This document shows, one piece after another, positions 36,749-44,988 of a stretch of 64,000 nucleotides of DNA. The DNA lies in assembly GCF_900199455.1 (NCBI RefSeq), contig NZ_FZQR01000016.1, positions 54,266 through 118,265 on the forward strand. Direction: 5' to 3'. A program made the position numbers and the translations under genes. Position 1 is the first letter of the stretch. Every line of letters begins with the position of its first letter. This stretch comes from Mesorhizobium carmichaelinearum (lineage in GTDB: Bacteria; Pseudomonadota; Alphaproteobacteria; Rhizobiales; Rhizobiaceae). The notes beneath the pieces were generated by a model. That model saw only the letters and a list, made by a program, of their open reading frames with translations, made no database searches and was not told where the DNA came from.

Positions 36749-37660
36749 TCAAACCTGCCTGGCGATGGTGCCGATCACATTGACGAGAAGGCGCGCGGCG
36801 GTCACCGCCGACAGGCCGTCAATGTCGGCGGGCGGATAGAGTTCGACAAGGTCGAATCCCACGATCCTAGCCCGCTTGCCGAGGCCCGCGATCAGGTCGA
36901 TCGCCTGCGTGTAGGTGAGGCCGCCTGGCGTACGCGCCGCCACGCCCGGCATGATGCCAGGATCGAGGCTGTCGCAGTCGAAGGTGACGACGACCCGGGC
37001 ACCTTCCGGAATATGCCGGAGCGCCGCTTCCACGCCTTGCACATGAACCTCGCGCGCGGTCACGAAACGGCTGCCATAGTGCTGCGCCGCTTCGATCTCA
37101 GCGAGGCGCGCGCTGCCGACGCTGCGCAGGCCAACTTGCACCATGCCGGCAACATGCGGCATCTCGCTCGCCCGCCGCATCGGGCTCGAATAGCCGTAGC
37201 GTTCGCCATGCACCTCGTCGCGCCAGTCGATATGGGCATCGATCTGCAGGATCCAGATCGGTCCGTGATCGGCAAAGCCGGCAAGGAACGGAATGACGAC
37301 GGAATCGTCACCGCCAAGCAGGATCGGCACGGCCGGTAGAGATAGAATCTCACGCGTCTTCGCCTCGATCCGGGCCCGGTTTTCGGCATTGTCATGCAGG
37401 ATGGTCGAGATGTCGCCGGCGTCGACGCAGCAGGCCGGCTTGTCGTCGAACAACGGGCCGCCGAGATCGAAGTCCCAGTGCTCGACGAGTGGGGCATCAC
37501 CCTGGCTGGCTGCACGGATGGCGTCTGCGGCCAAGGCATAGCCGCTGCTGTCCTTGCCGGGATAGGTGCTGCCGTGACCGGCTCCGAAGATCACTGCGCG
37601 GGGCGGGCGGCCGTCGGCGAGGCGGTCGGGAAGGCCGAGAAAGGAAGGTAAGGCGGTCAT
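36749..37660 (-). CDS. speB: Agmatinase / arginase family ureohydrolase
   Basis: A 303-residue binuclear-manganese hydrolase: LQIDAHIDWRDE (DAHxD), VVTFDCDSLDPGIMPGVAARTPGGLTY (SxDxDxxDP-like) and the C-terminal FDLVELYPPADIDGLSA are intact. The first metal motif, usually GGDHS, reads GGDDS (ILLGGDDSV), so Asp replaces a manganese-ligand His. Family members split urea or guanidino groups from agmatine, guanidinobutyrate or related compounds; the substrate here is not certain and the symbol is by family only. Confidence 0.75.
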   Translation of the reverse strand: MTALPSFLGLPDRLADGRPPRAVIFGAGHGSTYPGKDSSGYALAADAIRAASQGDAPLVEHWDFDLGGPLFDDKPACCVDAGDISTILHDNAENRARIEAKTREILSLPAVPILLGGDDSVVIPFLAGFADHGPIWILQIDAHIDWRDEVHGERYGYSSPMRRASEMPHVAGMVQVGLRSVGSARLAEIEAAQHYGSRFVTAREVHVQGVEAALRHIPEGARVVVTFDCDSLDPGIMPGVAARTPGGLTYTQAIDLIAGLGKRARIVGFDLVELYPPADIDGLSAVTAARLLVNVIGTIARQV

Positions 37661-37850
37661 TTCTCTGATGGTCCTGAATATGAGTTCCAGCGCGACAGCA
37701 GGCTAGTTGCTTCATCGGTTCGATGCCATCATCGAAATCACAGCGGGCCGGTGCGAGTTGCCGAGTTCGAACGGGCAGGGAGCGATCTCATCGCGGACCT
37801 TGTTGCAAAGGCCGCATTCTGCAAATCTGAAAGCAAAGTTGGAATCTGCG

Positions 37851-38414
37851 ATGAAGAGCCTTCTGCTGTTGGCGGGTTGTGGCTTGCTGCTTGCCGCCTT
37901 GGCGCCCGCTATGGCCAAGGATCAAGCACGTGCCTCGGACAAGGCGGCACTTGCCGAATGCCTAAAATATGTCAGCGATTTTCCTGGCGACGTTCCCGGT
38001 GTGAATGAAGCGCCAAAGCCGGCATCCCATATCGACAACGCAATCAAGCTCGCCGGCCACGAACCTGCCTCGTGCATAGACTATGTAACCGAGCTGTGCT
38101 CTTTCGAGAGCGACGATGGCCAGTCACAGTTGGGCTTGATCGATTGCGCCGACCGCGAGGTCAGTGTGTGGGAGGATCGCCTCAACACGACGTACGACGC
38201 GCTCATGGCCAAGGCCGGCACACCCAAATTACGGGAAGGCTATCGCAAGATGCAGCGCGCATGGATCGCTTACCGCGATGCGCGCTGTGCGGCAGAAGGG
38301 TCCGCCGAAACCGTCAACACCGATCGCCAGAGCAATATCATCGTCAGCTGCATGCTTGATGCGACGGCCCGGCAGGCACTGATCCTTGATGATGAGCTGT
38401 CGGATCTGAAGTGA
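37851..38414 (+). CDS. Exported LprI-like (DUF1311) protein
   Basis: A 187-residue protein with a signal peptide (MKSLLLLAGCGLLLAALAPAMA) and a C-terminal LprI domain: IDCADREVSVWEDRLNTTYDALMAKAGTPKLREGYRKMQRAWIAYRDARC. The paired cysteines (CIDYVTELC, IDC, ARC, SC) suggest disulfides in the periplasm. LprI from Mycobacterium inhibits lysozyme; that activity here is inference. ATG 37851 chosen as the start of the signal peptide; the frame upstream is not protein-like. Confidence 0.78.
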   Translation: MKSLLLLAGCGLLLAALAPAMAKDQARASDKAALAECLKYVSDFPGDVPGVNEAPKPASHIDNAIKLAGHEPASCIDYVTELCSFESDDGQSQLGLIDCADREVSVWEDRLNTTYDALMAKAGTPKLREGYRKMQRAWIAYRDARCAAEGSAETVNTDRQSNIIVSCMLDATARQALILDDELSDLK

Positions 38415-38460
38415 TCCAGCGGCGAGAGATGGCGAAGGCAAACCACAGAAAGACCTGGCA

Positions 38461-38892
38461 ATGAAGCAGAGGATTATCGTCTGTCCGCTGATCGAGAACG
38501 ATGGCGCATATCTGCTTTGCAAAATGCCAAGCGACCGAGGCGTGTTTCCAGGCCAATGGGCTTTGTCCGGTGGCGGGATGGAAGCCGGAGAGAACATCGA
38601 AGAGGCACTTCGCCGGGAGATCCGGGAAGAGCTTGGTGACAAGCTCGAGATCGTGCAGGCGACCCCTTGGACATTTCGCGATGATGTTCGGGTCAAGACG
38701 TATGCGGACGGGTCGACCGAGCAAATCTACATGATTTACCTCATCTTCAATTGCCGCGCCGCCAACCGGACGGTGGAACTCAACGATGAGTTTGAGGATC
38801 ACGCGTGGGTCAAGGCGGGCGAATTCGATTCCTATGACCTGAACGCAGCCACACGGATAACATTGGCGGCGAAGGGGCTGCTGCAAGGCTGA
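38461..38892 (+). CDS. nudI: NUDIX nucleoside triphosphatase NudI
   Basis: A 143-residue Nudix hydrolase: MKQRIIVCPLIENDGAYLLCKMPSDRGVFPGQWALSGGGMEAGENIEEALRREIREELGD has the full Nudix box (GGGMEAGEN-EEALRREIREELGD) near residues 37-59. The overall text is strikingly close to the Escherichia coli NudI I remember, which prefers pyrimidine dNTPs. Such closeness in an alphaproteobacterium suggests transfer from a gammaproteobacterium. Confidence 0.88.
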   Translation: MKQRIIVCPLIENDGAYLLCKMPSDRGVFPGQWALSGGGMEAGENIEEALRREIREELGDKLEIVQATPWTFRDDVRVKTYADGSTEQIYMIYLIFNCRAANRTVELNDEFEDHAWVKAGEFDSYDLNAATRITLAAKGLLQG

Positions 38893-39015
38893 CCTCTGGG
38901 GTAGTGAAAGGATCGCCACGTCCGGCATCCAGCGACATCCTCAAGTCGCATAAGATAGATTATGGAACTAAAGCATTGGCCAGTGGCTGGGAATTGCTGG
39001 TGATTTTCATAGGCT

Positions 39016-39030
39016 TGGCACGATCGATGC
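39016..39030 (+). promoter_or_regulatory. Candidate sigma-54 promoter
   Basis: TGGCACGATCGATGC has the GG and GC doublets exactly ten bases apart expected of -24/-12 elements, with the extended TGGCACG half intact. The GC lies 40 bases before the GNAT start at 39070. A single match of this kind can arise by chance. Confidence 0.25.
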
Positions 39031-39069
39031 GTGTTGCCTTGAGCTGATGGCCAACGCTACGCTGTGTGA

Positions 39070-39831
39070 ATGACGACAGCAAAGCGTGAGATCGAAGCGG
39101 CGATTGAAGTGTTCGTGCATGGCTACAGCATGGGCAGAAGCCGCACCTTTCCTTACGAGGCCAGCCGCGTCGGGCCATTGTGGCTGATGCGCGATGCCGA
39201 GCGCAAGAATCCTCGCGACTACCGCAGCGAAGAATGGGTTGTCCATGACGTCGGTGCCGAGGAAGCTGATGCGATCGTGCGGCAGCATGCACGGCCGGGT
39301 TTTGCTGTTTCCGTCGTCATCGCGAACGACGAACCGGACGGACCGACGCGGATCGCCTACAAAGCTCTCGGCTACCGGCTGCTGCGGACGGAAGGCTTTT
39401 TCGTCCAGCCATTGCGCCGGATACCGAGCCCGCCAGCCGTCGTCTCAATCGAACGTGTGCGCACGGCCGAACGGGCCGCGCAGTTGGGAAAGATCATGCG
39501 CAGGCGGCCGATCGCGACCGATCTGTTCGGCGACGGCGCGCCGTTCCGCCAGTATGTGGCGGTCGACGGCGACGATATCGTTGGACGCGTGCGCAGCGTG
39601 GATGCCGCCGGCGCCACCTGGTGCGAGGCCATGTTTGTCGAGCCTTCTCATCGGTGCCGCGGCATCGGCCAGGCGCTTATGGCTAAAATGCTGCACGATG
39701 ACCGGGCCCGTGGGTCGCGATGCTCGGTGCTGATGGCGACGCACGCCGGAGCGCTGCTTTATCCCCGCATGGGCTATGAGCGAATTGGAACGCTCCTGAT
39801 ATTCGGCCCAAAGGGCCGAATACCCTCATGA
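39070..39831 (+). CDS. GNAT family N-acetyltransferase
   Basis: A 253-residue protein whose second half is a GNAT domain: QYVAVDGDDIVGRVRSVDAAGATWCEAMFVEPSHRCRGIGQALMAKMLHDDRARG holds motif A (RCRGIGQA), and ATHAGALLYPRMGYERIGTLLIF motif B. The first half (residues 1-115) is not recognised and may be substrate recognition or a degenerate GNAT repeat. Substrate unknown. It is convergent with the VOC gene. Confidence 0.75.
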   Translation: MTTAKREIEAAIEVFVHGYSMGRSRTFPYEASRVGPLWLMRDAERKNPRDYRSEEWVVHDVGAEEADAIVRQHARPGFAVSVVIANDEPDGPTRIAYKALGYRLLRTEGFFVQPLRRIPSPPAVVSIERVRTAERAAQLGKIMRRRPIATDLFGDGAPFRQYVAVDGDDIVGRVRSVDAAGATWCEAMFVEPSHRCRGIGQALMAKMLHDDRARGSRCSVLMATHAGALLYPRMGYERIGTLLIFGPKGRIPS

Positions 39832-39844
39832 GGGGTCGTTTATA

Positions 39845-39932
39845 TCACGCTGATTCATAGGGAATTTCAATCACCATGCCGTCATAGGCCGGGGTGACGT
39901 TGGCCGGCACCTCGCCCTTAACCGTGGCATAG
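39845..39932 (-). pseudogene. Remnant of an MBL-hydrolase 3' end
   Basis: Read on the minus strand, this encodes YATVKGEVPANVTPAYDGMV followed by IEIPYESA and a stop. The intact MBL gene ends YATVMAETPDKVVPAYDGMV, IEIPVESE, stop; about 20 of 28 residues agree, and a block of roughly 30 bases around the shared IEIP codons is nearly identical. It has no start and no upstream domain. Together with the intact end (40417-40498) it brackets the VOC gene. Confidence 0.7.
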
Positions 39933-39987
39933 CGAAACTTGCAAACTTCGGGTTTCAGGCCCGGAAACTCGCGACAGAAGAGTATGG

Positions 39988-40338
39988 CTATCCATTGTTC
40001 CTGGCGCCCTCACGAATGAATATCTGGCGCATTTCGGGATCAGTCACGATCATGCGGCGCATGCCCGGTACAGAATCGATGTCTCGCCGGACGGGAACCT
40101 TGGCAGTAAGCAACTTCGCTCGAATGTCTTCGAGATCGGCGACGTCAACGCCGAACATCGTGCCTGGTGAAACGGCATCGTCGCCGGGGTAGATTTCGAG
40201 AACCATTCCTTTGTTGACGGCAGCCAAGTGCCGCGGTCCGGAGCCATGCTGTTCCTGGACGAACTCGAACCCAAGCAAGCGGTAGACGTCGGCTGTACAT
40301 TCGATATCTCGGGCAAAGAGCGTCACGAAGCTGATCAT
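39988..40338 (-). CDS. VOC family (glyoxalase-like) protein
   Basis: A 116-residue single VOC domain: MISFVTLFARDIECTADVYRLLGFEFVQEQHGSGPRHLAAVNKGMVLEIYPGD, then TMFGVDVADLEDIRAKLLTAKVPV and a final strand-rich block. Such small dimeric proteins include glyoxalases, fosfomycin-resistance enzymes and antibiotic-binding proteins; the function is not readable. It lies between the intact MBL-hydrolase gene and a decayed duplicate of that gene's 3' end, so it looks acquired. Confidence 0.75.
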   Translation of the reverse strand: MISFVTLFARDIECTADVYRLLGFEFVQEQHGSGPRHLAAVNKGMVLEIYPGDDAVSPGTMFGVDVADLEDIRAKLLTAKVPVRRDIDSVPGMRRMIVTDPEMRQIFIREGARNNG

Positions 40339-40410
40339 CCGTCCCGGTCCTCGATTGGATGGCGACCGCGACCGCCACCAATTTGCTTCAAATGTTGAGA
40401 ATTTACCCCA

Positions 40411-41229
40411 TCATTCTGATTCTACGGGGATTTCAATCACCATGCCGTCATAGGCCGGCACCACCTTGTCAGGCGTCTCTGCCATTACGGTCGCATAGTC
40501 GAGCGGCACATGCATGTGGGTCAGCACGGCATTCCTCGGCGCCAGCGCCTCGATCCATTCCAGCGCCTGGCCGAGCGAGAGATGGCTGGGATGGGTGTTG
40601 TACTGCAGCGCGTCGATGACCAGCATTTCCAGGCCGCGCAGCCGCGCGGCGGTGGCGTCGGGAAAGCCGCTGATATCAGGGCAATAGGCCAGGCCGCCGA
40701 TCCGGAAGCCGAGCGAGATGATGTCGCCATGGAACTGCGGCAGCGGCTCGAGGGCGAGGGCACCCCCCTCGCCTTCGATCATGACAGGCTTTGCGTGGTC
40801 GATGATATGGGCCCGCACGATCGGCGGATAGGAACTGCCCGGCGGCGTCTCGAAGCAATAGCCGAACGCCTGCCGCAGGCGCAGCATAGTCGGCTGGTCG
40901 GCATGGATGTCAATCAGGTGGCGCTGCTCCTGCACATAGCCGCGCAGATCGTCGATGCCGTGGATATGGTCGGCATGCGGGTGCGTGTAGACGACCGCAT
41001 CGATGCGTTTGACGGAAGCGAGCAGCATCTGCTCGCGGAAATCCGGCCCGGTGTCGAGGACCACGGTGGTGCGGCCGCCATTGGCCGCAATCCGCTCGAC
41101 CAGCGCCGCCGTGCGCATGCGCCGGTTCCTCGGATTGGTCGGGTCGCAATTGCCCCAGTCGCCGGTGATGCGCGGCGTACCTGGCGACGAGCCGCAGCCG
41201 AGAATGGTGAGGCGCAGCCGGTCGGTCAT
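40411..41229 (-). CDS. MBL-fold metal-dependent phosphodiesterase, PhnP-like
   Basis: A 272-residue metallo-beta-lactamase-fold hydrolase: LTILGCGSSPGTPRITGDWGNCDP opening, the metal motif HPHADHIHGIDDLR near residue 80, DTGPDFREQ, and a late HMHVP. The GCGSSPGTPR start and GIDDLRGY match PhnP-type phosphoribosyl cyclic phosphodiesterases, but no phn genes are nearby, so the substrate is open. It follows tatD with a three-base gap in the holB-metG-tatD series. Confidence 0.88.
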   Translation of the reverse strand: MTDRLRLTILGCGSSPGTPRITGDWGNCDPTNPRNRRMRTAALVERIAANGGRTTVVLDTGPDFREQMLLASVKRIDAVVYTHPHADHIHGIDDLRGYVQEQRHLIDIHADQPTMLRLRQAFGYCFETPPGSSYPPIVRAHIIDHAKPVMIEGEGGALALEPLPQFHGDIISLGFRIGGLAYCPDISGFPDATAARLRGLEMLVIDALQYNTHPSHLSLGQALEWIEALAPRNAVLTHMHVPLDYATVMAETPDKVVPAYDGMVIEIPVESE

Positions 41230-41232
41230 CGT

Positions 41233-42027
41233 TCAGGCGCTCTGCTCGGCGGGTCGCGGCATCTTGCCGAACAGCCGGAAGAAATTGTTCGTCGTCAGAT
41301 CAGCGACTTTGGCCTCGCTGACGCCAATCGTTTCCGCCAGCACCTTGGCTGTGTGCGCGACATAGGCCGGCTCGTTGCGCTTGCCGCGAAACGGTATCGG
41401 CGCCAGATAGGGGGCGTCGGTTTCGACGAGCAGCCGGTCATGCGGCACGTCGGCGGCGATGGCGCGCAGTTCGGCCGAATTCTTGAAGGTCAGGATGCCC
41501 GAGAACGACACATAGCCGCCGAGCGCGACGCCCACCTCGGCCAGCCGGCGTCCGGAGGAGAAACAATGCAGGATGAAGGGGAAGGCGCCCTTCCCTGTTT
41601 CGTCCTCGAGAATGGCTGCCATGTCGTCATCGGCATCGCGTGAATGGATGACCAGAGGCAGGCCGGTCTCGCGAGCGGCAGCGATGTGATTGCGAAAACC
41701 CTGCGCCTGCGCGTCGCGCGGCGCCTTATCGTAGAAATAATCGAGCCCCGCCTCGCCGATCGCCACCACCTTCGGATGAGCCGACAAACGGACAAGCTCC
41801 GTAGCGGTGACGTCGAGCTCCTCGGCGGCATTGTGCGGATGGGTGCCGACCGAACAAAAGACCTCGTCGAAAGTCTCAGCGATTTCAAGTATTTGCTGAA
41901 AGCGCTTCACGCGGGTCGAGATCGTTACCATGCGGCCGATGCCGGCCGCTTTGGCGCGGGCGACAATGGCCGCCCGCTCCTCGGCGAAATCTGGAAAGTC
42001 CAGATGGCAGTGGCTGTCGACGAGCAT
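41233..42027 (-). CDS. tatD: TatD family metal-dependent DNase
   Basis: A 264-residue TIM-barrel hydrolase: MLVDSHCHLDFPDF (metal HxH), GTHPHNAAEE, AIGEAGLDYFYDKAP, LPLVIHSRDADDDM, FILHCFSSG and LLVETDAPYLAPIPFRGKRNEPAY. Family members are 3'-5' nucleases acting in DNA repair and turnover and are commonly encoded beside metG and holB. The ATG at 42027 overlaps the metG stop by one base (TGATG); the longer open frame upstream lies inside metG. Confidence 0.93.
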   Translation of the reverse strand: MLVDSHCHLDFPDFAEERAAIVARAKAAGIGRMVTISTRVKRFQQILEIAETFDEVFCSVGTHPHNAAEELDVTATELVRLSAHPKVVAIGEAGLDYFYDKAPRDAQAQGFRNHIAAARETGLPLVIHSRDADDDMAAILEDETGKGAFPFILHCFSSGRRLAEVGVALGGYVSFSGILTFKNSAELRAIAADVPHDRLLVETDAPYLAPIPFRGKRNEPAYVAHTAKVLAETIGVSEAKVADLTTNNFFRLFGKMPRPAEQSA

Positions 42028-43580
42028 CAGGCGTTCGCACCCTGCTGTTCGACATAACGCGGAAACACGCCTTCCGGCGCTGGCAACGCAGTGCCGGAAA
42101 CCAGCGCATAGTCGGCATGGACATGCACGAAGTCGCGTTTGTCCGCCGGTACCGCCAGCAGGTCGAGCAGCTTGGCGGCCGACCCCGGAATGTAAGGCTG
42201 GCTCAGAAGAGCGACGCGACGGACGATTTCGGCGGTCGTCCACAGCACCGTTTCCATTCGCACCGGGTCAGTCTTCTTCAGCGCCCAGGGCTCCTGAGAC
42301 GTGAAATAGCGATCGGCCTCGGCGGCCACGCCGAAGATCGCCGCCAGCGCCAGATGGATGCCCTGCTCCGCCATCCCCTTGCGCGCCGTGCCAAGCGCTT
42401 CCACCGCCTGGTCGAGGATCGCACTGTCGGCTTCGGTCAGCTCGCCACGTTGCGGCACCACGCCACCGCAATTCGCGGCGATCATCTTCAGCGAGCGCTG
42501 CGTCAGATTGCCGAGACCGTTGGCGAGGTCGGCATTGGTGCGGTTGACGATCGCTTCATGGCTGTAGCTGCCGTCCTGGCCGAACGGCACCTCGCGCAGG
42601 AAGAAATAGCGCACCTGGTCGACTCCGTAATGGTCGACCATGGTGAACGGGTCGATGACGTTGCCGACCGATTTCGACATCTTCTCGCCGCGGTTGAACA
42701 GGAAGCCGTGACCGAAGACGCGCTTCGGCAGCGGGATACCTGCCGACATCAGGAAGGCCGGCCAGTAGACTGCATGGAAACGCACAATGTCCTTGCCGAT
42801 AATATGCGCGTCGGCCGGCCAGAAACGCCATTTCTCATCATTTTCATCGGGATAGCCGACGCCGGTGATGTAATTGGTCAACGCGTCGACCCAGACATAC
42901 ATGACGTGCTTCTCATCGCCCGGCACCGGCACGCCCCAGTCGAAAGTGGTGCGCGAGATCGACAAATCCCTGAGCCCGGATTTGACGAAGCTCATCACCT
43001 CATTGCGGCGCTCGGCCGGGCCGATGAAGTCGGGCTGGTTTTCGTAGAGCGCGATGAGCTTGTCCTGATAGGCCGACAGCCGGAAGAAATAGCTTTCTTC
43101 CTCGACCCATTCGACCGGCGTTCCCTGCGGCCCGTAGCGGATATTGTCGGGACGGACCTCCGTCTCCTCCTCGCCGTAATAGGCTTCGTCGCGCACCGAG
43201 TACCAGCCGGCATAGCCGCCCTTGTAGATGTCGCCATTGGCGTCCATCGCCTTCCAGATCGCCTGCGAGGACGCGTAGTGCCGCTCTTCGGTGGTGCGGA
43301 TGAAATCGTCGTTGGAGGCGTTGAGCGCGATCGCCATGCGCTTGAAATCGGCCGAGTTGCGGTCGGCCAGTTCGCGCGCCGAAATGCCTTCGCGCTTCGC
43401 CGTCTGCAGCATCTTGATGCCGTGCTCATCCGTACCGGTAAGGAAGAACACGTCCTTGCCGTCGAGCCGCTGGAAGCGCGCAAGCGCGTCGGTGGCGATC
43501 AGCTCGTAGGCATGGCCGATATGCGGCTTGCCGTTCGGATAGGAAATCGCGGTCGTGATGTAGAATGTGTCGCGTGACAT
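42027..43580 (-). CDS. metG: Methionyl-tRNA synthetase
   Basis: Class I synthetase that charges tRNA-Met. HIGH motif in SYPNGKPHIGHAYELIATDALARFQRL (about 13-40), GTDEHGIKMLQ, zinc-knuckle-less short connective region, WVDALTNYITGVGYP, and GEKMSKSVGNVIDPF (KMSKS) near 305. At 517 residues it lacks the C-terminal tRNA-binding domain, as in other alphaproteobacteria. In the usual order holB comes directly upstream; here the acquired islet at 43888-45836 intervenes. Confidence 0.97.
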   Translation of the reverse strand: MSRDTFYITTAISYPNGKPHIGHAYELIATDALARFQRLDGKDVFFLTGTDEHGIKMLQTAKREGISARELADRNSADFKRMAIALNASNDDFIRTTEERHYASSQAIWKAMDANGDIYKGGYAGWYSVRDEAYYGEEETEVRPDNIRYGPQGTPVEWVEEESYFFRLSAYQDKLIALYENQPDFIGPAERRNEVMSFVKSGLRDLSISRTTFDWGVPVPGDEKHVMYVWVDALTNYITGVGYPDENDEKWRFWPADAHIIGKDIVRFHAVYWPAFLMSAGIPLPKRVFGHGFLFNRGEKMSKSVGNVIDPFTMVDHYGVDQVRYFFLREVPFGQDGSYSHEAIVNRTNADLANGLGNLTQRSLKMIAANCGGVVPQRGELTEADSAILDQAVEALGTARKGMAEQGIHLALAAIFGVAAEADRYFTSQEPWALKKTDPVRMETVLWTTAEIVRRVALLSQPYIPGSAAKLLDLLAVPADKRDFVHVHADYALVSGTALPAPEGVFPRYVEQQGANA

Positions 43581-43634
43581 GAATAACCATCATGAATGTC
43601 TGAATGGAAGCCGTGGCGGTGGATATCGCATCGG

Positions 43635-43772
43635 AATGGCGATTGCCATCCCGGTGGGGACCGTCACATTCGCATCGCAGAATTCAGGCGGTCGATCATG
43701 GTCAAGGCGTGCTGCTTCTTGTCAAGATTCTAGGTGTCGGTCTCAGATATAGCGTCCGGCGCCTCATGCCAA
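43635..43772 (-). pseudogene. Decayed duplicate of the holB 3' end
   Basis: Minus-strand reading gives WHEAPDAISETDT, an in-frame TAG, then NLDKKQHALTMIDRLNSAM. The intact HolB C-terminus reads WHEALDAISETET, YNLDKKQHALTMIDRLKSAM. The homology continues past the stop into noncoding sequence (AATGGCGATTGCCATCCCG in both), so it is DNA-level duplication, about 80% alike by eye. It sits just upstream of metG, where the resident holB end would be expected. Confidence 0.85.
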
Positions 43773-43887
43773 GTCCCGCACTGCGTCTAGGCCTCGATCA
43801 TGGCGACGGGTCCGGAGCCCGCTCGTGGGCCGTTGCAAAGGCAGGTCGCGATCCGTAGTTTTGCGGCAGTGCAAAAGGCAGACCGGC

Positions 43888-44988
43888 ATGGCCACGACCA
43901 CGCAATATGATCCGCGGCAGACTCTCGATGTGCGCTTGCGTCAGGCCGGCGCCAGCAAAACCGTTTACGCCCTTGTCACGCCCGAGATCGAAAGCGTGAA
44001 GGCAGAACTGCTCGGCAACAGTGGGGGAAACGGCCCCGATCCGGTCCGCGCCGCCTATCTCGATCAGTTTCGCCACGCCTGGACCGGAAAGCAGAACGCA
44101 TTGCACAAGCGGTTCTTCGACACTTGGCTCGGTTGGGCCAAGCCGATGGCGCCCCTGGACGCGGCTGACTTTCCATTCAGCTACCCGACATCGGGCGCCA
44201 GCGAGCCGCTTTTTCATTTGATTGCCGACTACGGCAACCGCGCACGCATCGAAAGGTTTTCCCCTCGGCTCGTGATCTTTCGCGGCGAATATGAGGGCTA
44301 CAAGGCGTATGCGGAAGCCTGCGGCATTGCGGTGGCGGAATATGAACGCCACGCCTGGCGCGATGTCGCTGACACCGTCAATCCCGAGGATCTGATCTGT
44401 CTGAGTCAACCCTCTGCCATCGACGGCATGGTGTGGCCGCAGGCCAATGCCTTTCTGCGCCGGCTGAGCCAACGCGCCAACCCAGCCCAGCTCGTCCTCG
44501 ATTTGACCTATGTGGGGGCGACCGCCGAACCTCCAGCAGAGACGATCCTCGCCGACGCGCCTTGCGTCAGCGCCGTGGTGATCAGCCTGTCCAAGCCGTT
44601 CGGCGCCTATTACGACCGCATCGGCGGGGTGTTCTGCCGATCGGAGAATCTCGGCCTGTTTGGCAATCAGTGGTTCAAGAACCTGACGTCGCTGCAATTG
44701 GGAATAAGGCTGATGGAGCGGTTCGACGTCTTCGCCATGGCGCGCCGTTACGCCGGCATTCAAGGCAGCGTCGCCGAACATGCCGGCCAGGCGCTCGGCC
44801 TTGCCTTGACGCCGGCGGACGTCTTCATCCTTGCCCAGGCGGCGGCCGGCGCTGAGAACGATCCCGATCTGGCTGCGTATCTGACCCGCGCCCCCGGCGC
44901 GGTCGATGCCCGGCCACGCTTGTGCCTGACGCCAGGCATGGCGGAACGGATCGGCATGGCCAGCCCGAATTCCGGGACGCTGTCATGA
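43888..44988 (+). CDS. PLP-dependent fold-type-I enzyme, aminotransferase-like
   Basis: A 366-residue protein with the layout of a class I/II aminotransferase: PLP-phosphate loop PTSGASEPLFHLIADYG (100-116), Asp 205 in LVLDLTYVGATA for the pyridine nitrogen, and Schiff-base Lys 236 in VVISLSKPFGAYYDRIGG. The C-terminal small domain seems short (about 110 residues). I do not recognise the subfamily. ATG 43888 begins the protein-like part. It overlaps the HExxH gene by four bases, so the two products probably act together. Confidence 0.75.
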   Translation: MATTTQYDPRQTLDVRLRQAGASKTVYALVTPEIESVKAELLGNSGGNGPDPVRAAYLDQFRHAWTGKQNALHKRFFDTWLGWAKPMAPLDAADFPFSYPTSGASEPLFHLIADYGNRARIERFSPRLVIFRGEYEGYKAYAEACGIAVAEYERHAWRDVADTVNPEDLICLSQPSAIDGMVWPQANAFLRRLSQRANPAQLVLDLTYVGATAEPPAETILADAPCVSAVVISLSKPFGAYYDRIGGVFCRSENLGLFGNQWFKNLTSLQLGIRLMERFDVFAMARRYAGIQGSVAEHAGQALGLALTPADVFILAQAAAGAENDPDLAAYLTRAPGAVDARPRLCLTPGMAERIGMASPNSGTLS

